DNA of 64,000 nt from NCBI RefSeq assembly GCF_901933205.1, contig NC_044571.1:74649689-74713688 (forward strand), in the 5' to 3' direction. The notes beneath the pieces were generated by a model. It made no database searches and had not been told where the DNA came from. It saw only the letters and a program-made list of their open reading frames with translations. The DNA is from Camarhynchus parvulus (lineage: Eukaryota; Chordata; Aves; Passeriformes; Thraupidae). Of this stretch, positions 50,901 through 61,519 are shown in pieces (the first letter of the stretch is position 1; every line of letters begins with the position of its first letter). The translations under genes and the position numbers were made by a program.

Positions 50901-53214
50901 TCCTCATATTGAAGATTTTTATGTATATTGACAGGTAAAAATATCTGTAGATATTAATATATATAAATACATGTGTGTATATATGCATGCATATCTTGTC
51001 TTCCTTATGGGAAGGAAATGGAGAGTCATTTAGAGGCTAATCTCAGATCTTCTGCTGTGACACTTCCAAATCCCAAAATCCAGACCATTACAGAGCAGTA
51101 TGAAAACATGAGGTATGAGCCAACAGCCATGTCCTTGGATCAGTCAGATTAGGCAGGAGGCAGAGTTCAGCCTGTGGCACATGGGCTCCATGCAGACCTC
51201 AGGATGGAGCCATTTGTTTTGAAGAGCACAGCTGGGATGTTCTGCACCCAATCTAAGAATTTTCACCTTCGAAGGAAAGCATATCACTTTTTTTTTTCCT
51301 ATTTTCTCCTACAAAATATCCATTAGCCATTGAATTCTCTGTGGATTCACATAAAGACAAATATTTTTCCCATTAATTCTTTTTTGATCAAAATATTTTT
51401 ATATTTTGCATCAAACCTAGGAAAGACATTTTAGTAAAGAGTTTTCCCAATACTTTGTTATAAGGATTTTATTTAAAAATCCTCTAATTCTCAGAACTCT
51501 ATACATATAAATCAATGACAATATGACAATACTTCTATCTTAATTATATCTTGATTCCTTCTCCATCTCCAAATCATGTTAGAATCTCAGCTTAGCCAAG
51601 TATATAAGCAAGTTTCAATGATTCAGATATATCTCTACATTAGAATATGACATGAGAGCAGTCACAGGAATCTTAATTCCTTTTTGGTGGAATCTAGTGG
51701 ATTGGTGCCTATGTACAATTACTTTTATTGTTTTTTGAGTTAATGAGATTGCTAACCAAGTAATATGAAGCAACTAAAGTATAGGAGGAGGCTAATGTCT
51801 AAAGGAGACCCAGAGCCCTAAATTCATTTGGGATTTAACATCTGTGGTGTTCACCTGTGGTGCTATCTGATTCTTCAAGCCATACCTCTCTGGAAAATGT
51901 CAATGCATAGAATGAACTGCATAATAGTCCTGTTTGACACCAAATATGACACCCTCATGGCCCTCATGATACTGGCGCAAGTTAGAAGGAGTGCAATAAA
52001 AACTAAAAAGATCTGTCATGAAAAATATTATTTATGTTGCAATCCATCACTTGGAGGTGTTGAAGTAACTCTAGCAAAGGTCCAGTGCAAGGCTCAGAGG
52101 ATTGGGCTGATCTATGCTAAATGGAAAGTTGCCTTGCCCCACTGTATCATCCAAGGACAAAAAGAGTACAAAAGAGTTCTGAGTTCCCATTGAAACAAAG
52201 TCCTTCCCCAAAGCTGAACTCTAACTCAAATCCCATGCAGTTCACAGTTAAGGTACCCCTCATGTGTGATGATTTACTGCCCCAAGGTACAGGCTACAAG
52301 GTACCAAAACATAAGGTACCAAAACGACTCATATTTGATTCAACTCAATTACCTCTTTAATCCCATTAAATCAGGTTGCCTAATCACATTAAAAATGCCT
52401 TATCACTCAGTTTTAATTATGCTGTATGGTCTGCAAAATTGATGTCTTGTATTTCACTGGTACCAAGCTGGGATTTTGCAGTTTTTATATGACATCTGAA
52501 CATCTTTTTCTTTACTGTCAACCAGTGTTCATGTGTCTTACTATTGTACTAAATGCCTCAAGAGGTCTGTAGGTGCTCTTCACAGGCCATTGACAATCGA
52601 ATGATAAATTCTGAAGATGGTTTTCTTTTACAAAACATTCCAGTGGACCTCATCTTGTGTGACTTAGCATAGAACAGGTGCTCATTTCTGCTCACTTCTG
52701 TGGGTTGTGCTACTGAACTTAAATTTATTGCATTATGCATCTGTTAGAAGTATTGGTTAACCAGAACAAAATGGACCAAACTGTTAGAGAGGAGAATCAG
52801 CTAACCTCTTTTTGCTACAAATGATGCAAATTCTCACCTTCTGAAGTCAGCTTCCTGTTTAGCCACTATAGGGAAATGGCTGCTTTTAGGATCAGGCATG
52901 TGACCAGCTTCAGACACAGATTTAGGATCAAATGGTTTTATATCTTACAAGGTGGTTGTTTTGTGGAGTTTTTTTCCTAATTAATATGAAATGAGTCTTG
53001 AGTGCGGATCAGCAATAAACATGAAGGAGTGAAGTTCAGTGAGATGCAAATCTTCCCAGCAGACTACAAGTGATATAAAGGACCATATGTCACGGATGCT
53101 TATGCCATCCTCAGTTATTCTATCTGTGTTTCTGTTGCTCAGACAAATGCTTTGCCTTGAACTAGAAGTTTCCCTAATGAAAACCACCGCCTGCTGCAAA
53201 ATTATTTCATTTAA
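47995..53214. other. Unique sequence with small simple repeats
   Basis: It contains T-rich tracts at about 50070-50110, a TA/TG-rich tract at about 50955-50995, and a two-copy 15-bp tandem (AAGGTACCAAAAC core) at 52298-52327. A GC-richer stretch at about 50275-50540 matches no family I recognise. A 121-codon plus-strand frame (51828-52193) has no supporting signals. Confidence 0.4.
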
Positions 53215-53600
53215 ACTGTACTGAACTTTGAGGGATACTACTGGCAGCAGGCCTCCAATTAGACCTTGTGCCGCTGATTGTGAGCCTCTGGGATCTGCTG
53301 TTCAGCCAGGTTTCAATCCACTTCACTGTCTGCCTATCCTTATCACACCCCCTGAGTTTATTTGTGGGGATATTCTTGTTCTTTTGGAAGGCTGGGATGA
53401 TATCTGCTGTATTCCAGCTCTCAGGTATCTCTCCTGATTGCCACAGCCTTTCAAAGATGATTGTGAGTGCCATATTTATGGTATCTATCAGCTCTCTCAG
53501 CACTCATGGATGTATCTTGTCAAGGCCCATGGACTTGTTGATGTTTAATCTCCAGCCCAGCAAACTGACTTGCCAAGCAAAAGTCTTCCTTCCAATGTTC
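53215..53600 (-). mobile_element. CR1 LINE ORF2 fragment, reverse transcriptase with core deletion
   Basis: The minus strand encodes part of the CR1 reverse transcriptase. First comes a degraded KSMG-D-IHP block (about 53502-53525), then VLRELIDTIN-like and SGEIPESWNTADIIPAF segments (about 53385-53500). About 95 residues later in CR1 terms comes DRQTVKWIETWLNSRSQR, then a decayed SIPQSSV motif (normally S-G-V-P-Q-G-S-V). The intervening part, including the catalytic D-F-S-K-A-F-D block, is missing. The fragment ends before the Y-A-D-D motif. It is non-functional. It lacks the CR1 3' end, so it is an internal piece left after deletion or rearrangement. Confidence 0.85.
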
Positions 53601-56600
53601 TTTACCTTTCTCCTGGGTAAGAGATTCCTGAGGGTTGTTCTTGGTGAAGACCAATGCAACAAAGCCATAATTTGAAAATAGCCTCTTATAGTATCATGTT
53701 GTTGTTCCCAGGGAGAAAACAAAGTTGCTTCATTCAAATAAAATTCTGTGAGTCCTGAACTCCAATGTCCCTTGGGATTCACAGAATGTTCAAGTCACAC
53801 ATCTAGAAATTGGTACCTTATTGCTGACTGTGTTGTCATGGTGATTCCCCTTCTCTATTGATATTATGAGACTGTCTCTAGAGGCCCACAATAGCTCTTA
53901 GTATGTTTCTAAAAGGTCAACAATGCTCCTGGTAGTATAGGGTCTGGACAAACCATATCTGTCAGTAGTCTTCACTTCAGGGAGGGTTGGTGGAGCAAAG
54001 CAGAGCTTGTTTGGGAAACTGATCACCAGAGCAGTTTTCACTTTTAATTTTGCAAGGCACAGTCTTTGCAACCTCAATATGTGTGACACTTGAAATACAG
54101 ACTTCTCTTGATGAAAAGAAATTTACAGACATTCAGCTGTCCTTCTGCCCTTGTTACACACTTGACAAAGTCATTCTGGCAAGGTTTTTATGCCTCTTTT
54201 CTCTCCAGTGTCAGAATGTGAGGGAAATGACCTAATGCTGAGATAATTTCTTCGGCTCTAGTGAATGTACTTAAAGAAAACAAACATAATTAGCCATTTT
54301 TACATAATGAGATATTCAGTTTTTTCTCCCTCGGCAGTATTTGAATAGAGTAAATTACTGAGAAGCTAAATTTATACCTTTCTATGAAACAAGACCATCT
54401 TAAAATTAGATTATGGTTTTCTCTTAAATGTTCATGTTTAGTTTTTGGTGTGGACTTAACTAATCTCATAGATAAGCCCAGAAACAAAGCCGAGGGAAGG
54501 GATTTTAAAAGTGTCATGTAGTATGTTTTGAGTCAAACTTATAAAACACATTTTACCAGCAGATATTCATGAATACAGCAAAGAAGGCTAGCATGTAAGC
54601 AACAAACTTCTGAGCATTAGACATAGAGGTATTCAGGGAAAGAAACAGTAGCTGCACCGAGTAAATATGCTGCCAGTCTCAGACTTGCTCAGTGTCTGGA
54701 GGGTAAAGAGTTTACCATGTCTTTCTAACCATGTATGGTTAGAAACCAAAACATCAAATTTGTATCACTTTTAGAGATTTGAAGCCTTATGAAGTGAGCA
54801 AAGGAGTTTTAGCTTCTTTACTGGGAGCCTAGAAAGCAATAAAAAATCCAAGGATTCCTAAGGTAAGGAATCTAGAAAACAACACTAAACCTTAAGAGTG
54901 TGAGTAGCAAGATTTCGAAGGCAAGAATAAAAAACAGCCATATCTGACTGTGTAGTGTCCTTTATCCTTTCTCATGCATGTCACATTGACTTATAAACCC
55001 TCTTTCAGACGAAGGTTGGGTCATTTTCCATTGAACAGGCAACAGTATCCAGTACTTTTCTTCTTCTATGAGGTCTCCTGATTCTCATTTGAACTTCTAC
55101 ATACAGCTATAATGTGAATAAACCAGGTTCATCATCTACTTTGCTGACAGTTGTATTCACTAAAAGTGAATAAACAGTGCAAAGTAACCTAAACTTAAAT
55201 TATTGCTACAGTTTGCAGATAATTGTTGGCTGTGATGCTGATAATTGTGAAATCCATATGGCTTTTTCACACTCATTATATTAAATGTTTCTTAATGACT
55301 ACTCACTTTTCTTTATGTATATCCTGGTCCTCATACATTATGACTGATGCCAATAGTCAGTGAGCCTTCCCATGCTAGCAAGTGAGGAAACACAGATCCA
55401 GAGCAGTCTTCAAAGGAAGACAAAGGGTAGATGCAAACCCTGCAATTTCTAAAGGAATTTAACATGTGTGGTTAATTTGTTTAATCTTGTGACAACATTT
55501 GCTAAAATGTTTATTTACCTCAGAAGAGCTTTCACAACAGTGACTTAATGAGATATGGATGATGGAAAGCACTAAATCATTCAAATAATTATTACTACTA
55601 CCAGTGCATCAATCAGAGGCTTCTCAGAAGGGATGGTGGCCTTTCTATCAAACAGTTCTTGATATCTTTTTAGAACAATGGCTGAGTACACAAACTAACA
55701 TAGTCCATATTGGTGACTAAACACACTTGCATACATTATGAATAGGTAATTTTATTTTCATATCCTTAATATTTTAGAAGAGTTTTTAGGCAGCTAGAAG
55801 ATGATCTAAGAACAGTGTTGTAAGATAGTCTAAAATCCCTGACATAAAAGTAAAATTTCAGAAATGTGTTGTATTGGATTCGCTTCATTGCCCTCTGTGG
55901 TACTGAACTCAATTTCTTTTATAATGAAATTCAAATTAAAATTTTCAATATTCAGAAAATAGCTGATAATCCAAATTCACATCTCCTATGCAGAAGGAGG
56001 GAAATATATACTCAAAAAATACAACAGAAAATTTTTAAAAAGTGGAATAGAAATTTTTAATACAGATTTGTGTTATTATCATTTGCTGCAAAAAGTATAT
56101 CACCCTGCAAAACAATGAAGTTGAAAACAGCTCTCAAATGAAGGCATACATATATTCTGTAGAGTTCTTAATTTTCTACAAAAAGAATAGTTTGACTTCT
56201 TCCACCAGCCTTGTAGTTGATACTCATTGGCAAAACTCTACCATCATCAAGTAAGAGCAAGTAAACGGTTAATTCATCAAAGGCAAACAGAGTCCATGGC
56301 AATATTTTTGTGTTGCAGATAAAATGTACTATTAAATATTTGAGTGCATTGAAGTGTCTTCGGTTCTGTTCATTCTCAGCACTTCCCAATGTGGTTTATC
56401 TTTCCAGGGGGAAGAACATCTTTTATTTTGATGAAACTATCCCATCCTTCTCACACCACTTGTTCTACAGTTAACCAACAGACTCTAAACACATCTTTAT
56501 CCACAGTTTGTAAATCCTTAGATAGCTGGTGTGCAGGTGTAAAATAGAGTCTTTGTTCATGCTCTTCTCTTTTTCAATGGGATGCTGTCCTCTAGATGCA

Positions 56601-57015
56601 GCTCAATTATCCACTGCATTTATTTCTATAGATCTGTATTCCATTTATGCTATTAACACTAATTTCCTTTAGAACCAACATGTGTGAAAAGAGGTCATAA
56701 GCTCTCTGAGGCAGATGACAGATCTCCTTAGTGTTATGACAGAATATTTGCCTTTTCTGGAAATGTGTATGTTTCTAAATTCTTCTTCTAAAAGGACAGA
56801 GTTCATTCAAAATAGTGCAGGATCAGACTATAAATATATATATAAATATATAGATTTTAGACAAATGCAGCCAGTAACAAAAAGGTATAAACATATTGGC
56901 AATTTGTGTATGCCAATAATAAATGCCATAAAATTAGAAATAAGAAATGTCCCTTTTTCAGATTAAAGCATGTGATTTCAAGTCAGTTCTTCACAGCAGG
57001 AATCTGTTAAACATC
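53601..57015. other. AT-rich unique sequence with small palindrome and TA tract
   Basis: An inverted repeat with 11-bp arms (TTTCTAACCAT / ATGGTTAGAAA, 2-nt spacer) lies at 54722-54745. A TATAAATATA-type tract lies at about 56829-56862. Faint CR1-like ORF2 similarity may continue to about 53650. Minus-strand frames such as 56168-56389 have no splice support. Confidence 0.4.
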
Positions 57016-57660
57016 ATATAGCCAAAGAATTTTTACTTAGATCCAAGACCATGAAGTCCAACCACTAACCCAGCACTGCCATGTCCACACTAAACCCTAT
57101 ACTTTTAAATACCTCCAGGGATGGTCACACAACCACCCTCCTGGACAGTCTGTTCCAATTCTTGACAATTCTTTCCATGAAGAAATATTTCCTAACATCC
57201 AAACTAAACCTGCCCAGATGTGACTTGAGGCCATTATCTCTTATTCTGCCATTTGTTACCTGGCAGAAGAGGCTGACCCCACCCAGCTGCACCCTCCTGT
57301 CAGGCAGCTGCAGAGAGTGATGAGTTCCCCCTGAGCCTCCTTTTCTCCGGGCTGAACACCCCCAGCTCCCTCAGCTGCTCCTCACAGCACTTGTGCTCCA
57401 GACCCTTCCCCAGCTCCGTTGCCCTTCCCTGGACATGCTCCAGCCCCTCAATGTCTCTCTGCACTGAGGGGCCCAGAACTGAGCACAGGATTGGAGCTGT
57501 GGCCTCAGCAGTGCTGGGTACAGGGGGACGGTCACTGCCCTGCTCCTGCTGGCCACAGCCTGGCTGATATAATCTCAGATGACTACACAGATACTCTGAT
57601 GGCTCATATTCAGACACTGCTGGCCAGCACACCCATCTTGGGGCTGGACAAGACCCTAGG
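57016..57660 (-). mobile_element. CR1 LINE, 5'-truncated 3' end
   Basis: Minus-strand CR1 3' end with the 3' UTR (57016-57345), C-terminal ORF2 (57346-57568) and a further 5' piece recognisable at about 57600-57660 after a short unrelated or deleted stretch. ORF2 peptides seen on the minus strand include [18 protein letters not shown] and [17 protein letters not shown]. The segment 57350-57568 differs from 8164-8383 at only about three positions, whereas the adjoining 3' parts of the two copies are much less alike. Confidence 0.93.
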
Positions 57661-60605
57661 GCATCTACAGTGTCACAGGACACCTATGCTTATGTAGCTT
57701 AACCACTCACCAACTACACCATGTAAAGATAATGGGACTTTTGTGGTTTTGAGGCATAATTTCCAGGACTATGTGAATGTCCCATGTACAAGGTCATGAG
57801 GCACCAAAGTTAAGAGATTTGAATATCTCCATTTTCAATATACAACAATGCAAGAAAATGAACAGCTGATAAGGGCATTGGTCAAAGCCTAGTACTTTTC
57901 TTGTTCCATAATCTTTTTGCGATGTTATTTTTTTTTCACGGTCCCTCTGGAAGCAATAATCCACCAGAGGTTTCCATAAAGGGTTATGCTTTAATCTAAA
58001 CTTTGACCTTGATTTTTAACTTTTTATTTTTACTGTGATTTTGGTCTCATCAGGATGAAAACGTGTTTTTAAGGAAAAAAAAAATAATTCAAAAGTACTG
58101 AAAAAGAATGTAGCAACAATATTACAGTGTGGCTGCCAACAAATTGACCAAAAACTATCTGAAACCACAGTGCTCCTATGAACAACTTCAGTTAAGATAA
58201 ACCAGCCGTTTTTTTTCAGGAGAGTCTATAAAGCATTTGCGTGGACCATTTTCATTCAGTGCCTAAGCAGTGTTCTGATGGATACCTGCTGATAACAATT
58301 TCTTCCTGTGGCAGGACGTTCATGGTTCAGTGATGCTGAATGACCCCATGGCTGAGCAATCCTGTTTTCCAGTGCAGAGCAATGTCACAGGTTAGAATGG
58401 GAGAATCAGGTGGCTAAGTAATTCAAAAAATATGACATTTTAAAGATACTCTTTCCATGCATATGCCTTAGCAGAATAGTTTGGGCACATATATCACGCA
58501 GATAATGCATGGTCATTTACAGAGTTTGCATATAGGTCTTCTATAGTTAAGAAATGCTCTTATATTCTCAATCTAGGCCTTCAGGTTTCTAGTGCCTCAG
58601 GTAAGGCTGCTCAATGAAATGTGCAATGTGCACTTTTATGTTTGAGTGAAAAAGGCTTAAGTTATTTAATATGTATTGCTGCAGAACAAAGAGAGGCTAT
58701 GCTGCTGCAGAAAGCAGGAATAGAACTCTTCACTTGGGCTTCTTCTTGCTTTTACTCTTTGTAGTTTTTACATCTATAAAAAATTCACTGATTCCAAAAT
58801 CTTATTTACAGTTATCAAAATGAGAGAAAGTGTCAGCTGCTTCTGATATAGAATGTCTCAATATTGTTGGTGTTTGTTTCACTCCTTTTTAATTGAAAAG
58901 CTCCATGGATGCTTGAATACATTATAGACCTGTTTAAATTCATCTTTTTGTCTGATGCAATTTTCAAATTTAGAGAAAAAGACCAACACATGATTTTGAA
59001 AGCGATTTAAAAATCATCCATCTCTGTCTTTACCATAGATAGAGAAGCTCCTTATAAATGTGGGTGTTTGTCATGTAGGCATTGAAAGAAAAAAGTGAGT
59101 ACAAAGTGGTGATTGTTTCTTTTAATGCTTTGAAGCTCTCAGTTAGCAACATACTGGCTTCATCTTGTTGCTAAGACGTCTGCTTTTTTTTGTTTGAACA
59201 GTTTGTTTTACAGAAATAGATCTAGGCTCACAATGCATTTCTTAATAGTCTCTCATTCTCAATACATATTAAAGCCAAGTCACACACAGTTTTATGTCAC
59301 TTATAATACTGTAAAGTATTTAGGCAGAAATTATGAATCAGAGAAAATGAGGTTGTAGGATTTTATGATTGATCAGGGAAACTTGTGCTTTATCAGACAA
59401 TGCTTCCAAGACAGGTATTTTTCACATCTCCTTAATTTTGTGGCATTGTTCCTCTCTAACAGTGAAATGCTACAGTTTTCTCATAATGAACGACTAAAAT
59501 GGAAGCCAAGTGTGGTGGGAATGAGCACTCTGCATAGGTGACGTTATAGAAATGAAAAGGAACTGATCACCTATCCCAATCAAATTTGTATTGGTAATCT
59601 GGTATCTTTTCATTAATGACTGAGATGGTCTCTGAACATGATGTGCAGTTTAATTAGGAGATGAAAATAATGGGCAAAATTTAAGATAAAACAATAGAGA
59701 AAATCAAAAAGTGCCATATGCTGAGGTAATTGTTGAAAATGGTAAGCATTGCAGAGCTCCATTTGTTTAAAAGAATCAACAAGGAGCTGGAAAGGGCAGT
59801 AATGCCTTAACATTTAGAGAATGCAATTCAGATATGAACAAGCTGATATTCATGGAATTTTCCAGTTCCTATTGCATTGTTATCTGCTCCATACTGCAAA
59901 TATATACAGTCTTGTATTTGCCATTTGAGAAATGAAACAGCGAGAGGGAAAAGGCAGTGCATTTCATTGAAGCATGAGAATTAAAGTCAGATGCTTCAAC
60001 ATTCTCTCAGACTGATTTACCTCTACAATTCTGTGCAAATCATTACCATTTCATATTTTTGTGAGCCTACCAGTCCGTAAAGACTGCAATATTTTCTCAT
60101 TTCACAAAGATGTTGCATGTATTCATTTGTATGTATAAAATATTTTTACAGATAGTGCAGCTATTATCTTTTCTTAAAAAATGAACCTGGTATTTGCCTT
60201 TGAGAAAGAAAAACCTTTCTGATCAAATCCCCAGAGAAATTTTCAGTTCCTGGTTTTGTTTTACTGCTTTGATGCTTTCAGTGCCTTTTCTAAAGAATTA
60301 AAATGTCATTAACAAGAAAAACCTTCATCAGTCTGAAATACTACCTACAGTCATGATTTGTATGGAATGATCTCATGGACCACACTTTTTGTATTTTAAA
60401 TGAATGCAGGGTTAATGTACTGTCTTATCATAAAACAAAGTAACTCTGATTATGGCTGCAAAAACCTGATTTGCATTTCTTTATGCAAAGCCAAATCTCC
60501 CTCTGAACTTTTTAGTTCCTCTACTGCCCTCCCAGGAAGCCCTATCTTTAGCAATATAGAGCAACGTGTCTCATATCGTGCTTTGTATTGCAATCTGCAC
60601 GTTCC
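57661..60605. other. AT-rich unique sequence, nothing recognised
   Basis: No repeat family, RNA gene or supported exon was found. Confidence 0.4.
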
Positions 60606-60735
60606 TGATGATTAATGGGATACACACAATAATCATTAGAGTGTAATAAATTAAAATTTAATATTATGGAATTTATAAAGCTTAAAAAATAAATAAGCAC
60701 ACATAATGTTTCCTAATTAATTGCCAGTTGCATTA
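60606..60735. other. Dense cluster of TAAT/ATTA homeodomain-type core motifs
   Basis: The stretch contains GATTAATGG, AATAATCATTAG, TAATAAATTA, TTTAATATTA and CCTAATTAATTGCC within about 130 bp. TAATTAATTG matches the paired-type homeodomain dimer site. AT-rich DNA yields such cores often, so a conserved regulatory element is only a possibility. Confidence 0.2.
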
Positions 60736-61309
60736 AACCCGTCTGCAGTATGAGCTGTTATTACTTCTCTGCAACCAGAGACCAATGGACACAGAAAGTC
60801 CTTTCAAATCAGTTGTGTGCATCCATGATAACCCAGGTATCTGTCTACCTTACTGCCACAGGATTTTTATAGCTTCCTGTGATGAACCTGGTATCAACCA
60901 CCGTCAGAAGTGAGGACCCTCCATGAAGTTCAGATCTTGTTTGTTTCCTACATTAAATAATTCTGTCTTCAGTTTAACACTCACTCTAGTGTAAAGCTGC
61001 AGAGATCCAAATGGAATTAGAGTGAAACAGTAGCTGGTACCTCTTCACTATTTTCACTGGACATAAGACAGGCATGAGAATTAGGACCTCCCTGATCTGA
61101 ATCTCTTCACATATTCCTGAGAAAAGCTCATGTAATGCTTTCTGACTTTTATACTTGCCCCAAGATTTGATACGGAGTCAACTGACCTGGACTGAAATGA
61201 CTGTATCATGTAACAAGAATTATTAAGGAAAGAAGCAGAAAGTACTAATAGCTGATGACTATTTTATAGTATTCTTTCTGAAATTACAGAAGCAGTGCTC
61301 ATATCTCAC
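60736..61309. other. Unique sequence, nothing recognised
   Basis: No repeat or exon is recognised. Confidence 0.4.
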
Positions 61310-61519
61310 GGTGGATATAATTAAAGTCTGCAAGCTGCAATGGTAAAATATATAATGCTCCTACAATTGCTATGAACCAAACTTTGAAATTGTTTAATTC
61401 CTCATCTATATGCACAAATAAAATGACACAGCTAAAAATTATTCCAATAAAGAGATATTTACAAGTGGTCAGACATATTCTGTTTGATTCTATTACTGTT
61501 GGATTGGTGAACCTGATTG
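61310..61519 (-). other. Candidate internal exon, 210 nt, phase 1-1, membrane-protein-like
   Basis: Read on the minus strand, an acceptor (CTTGCAACTTATTTTAG) precedes a 210-nt segment open in one frame and ending at CACC|GTGAGA, a good donor. It holds 69 whole codons with a split codon at each end (phase-symmetric). The product has two hydrophobic stretches, YLFIGIIFSCVILFV and WFIAIVGALYILPL, separated by HIDEELNNFKV, as in a transmembrane hairpin. I do not recognise the family and see no partner exons. T-rich DNA tends to give hydrophobic open frames by chance. Confidence 0.2.

Noticed and set aside
51828..52193. 121-codon plus-strand open frame
   Set aside because: No family resemblance and no splice signals. 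It overlaps other chance frames in the same stretch.
56168..56389. 73-codon minus-strand frame that looks protein-like
   Set aside because: No acceptor or donor of quality at its ends and no family match, so it is indistinguishable from chance.
57300..57683. 127-codon minus-strand frame as a host gene
   Set aside because: It is CR1 ORF2 C-terminal coding relic with the same peptides as the copy near 8.2 kb.
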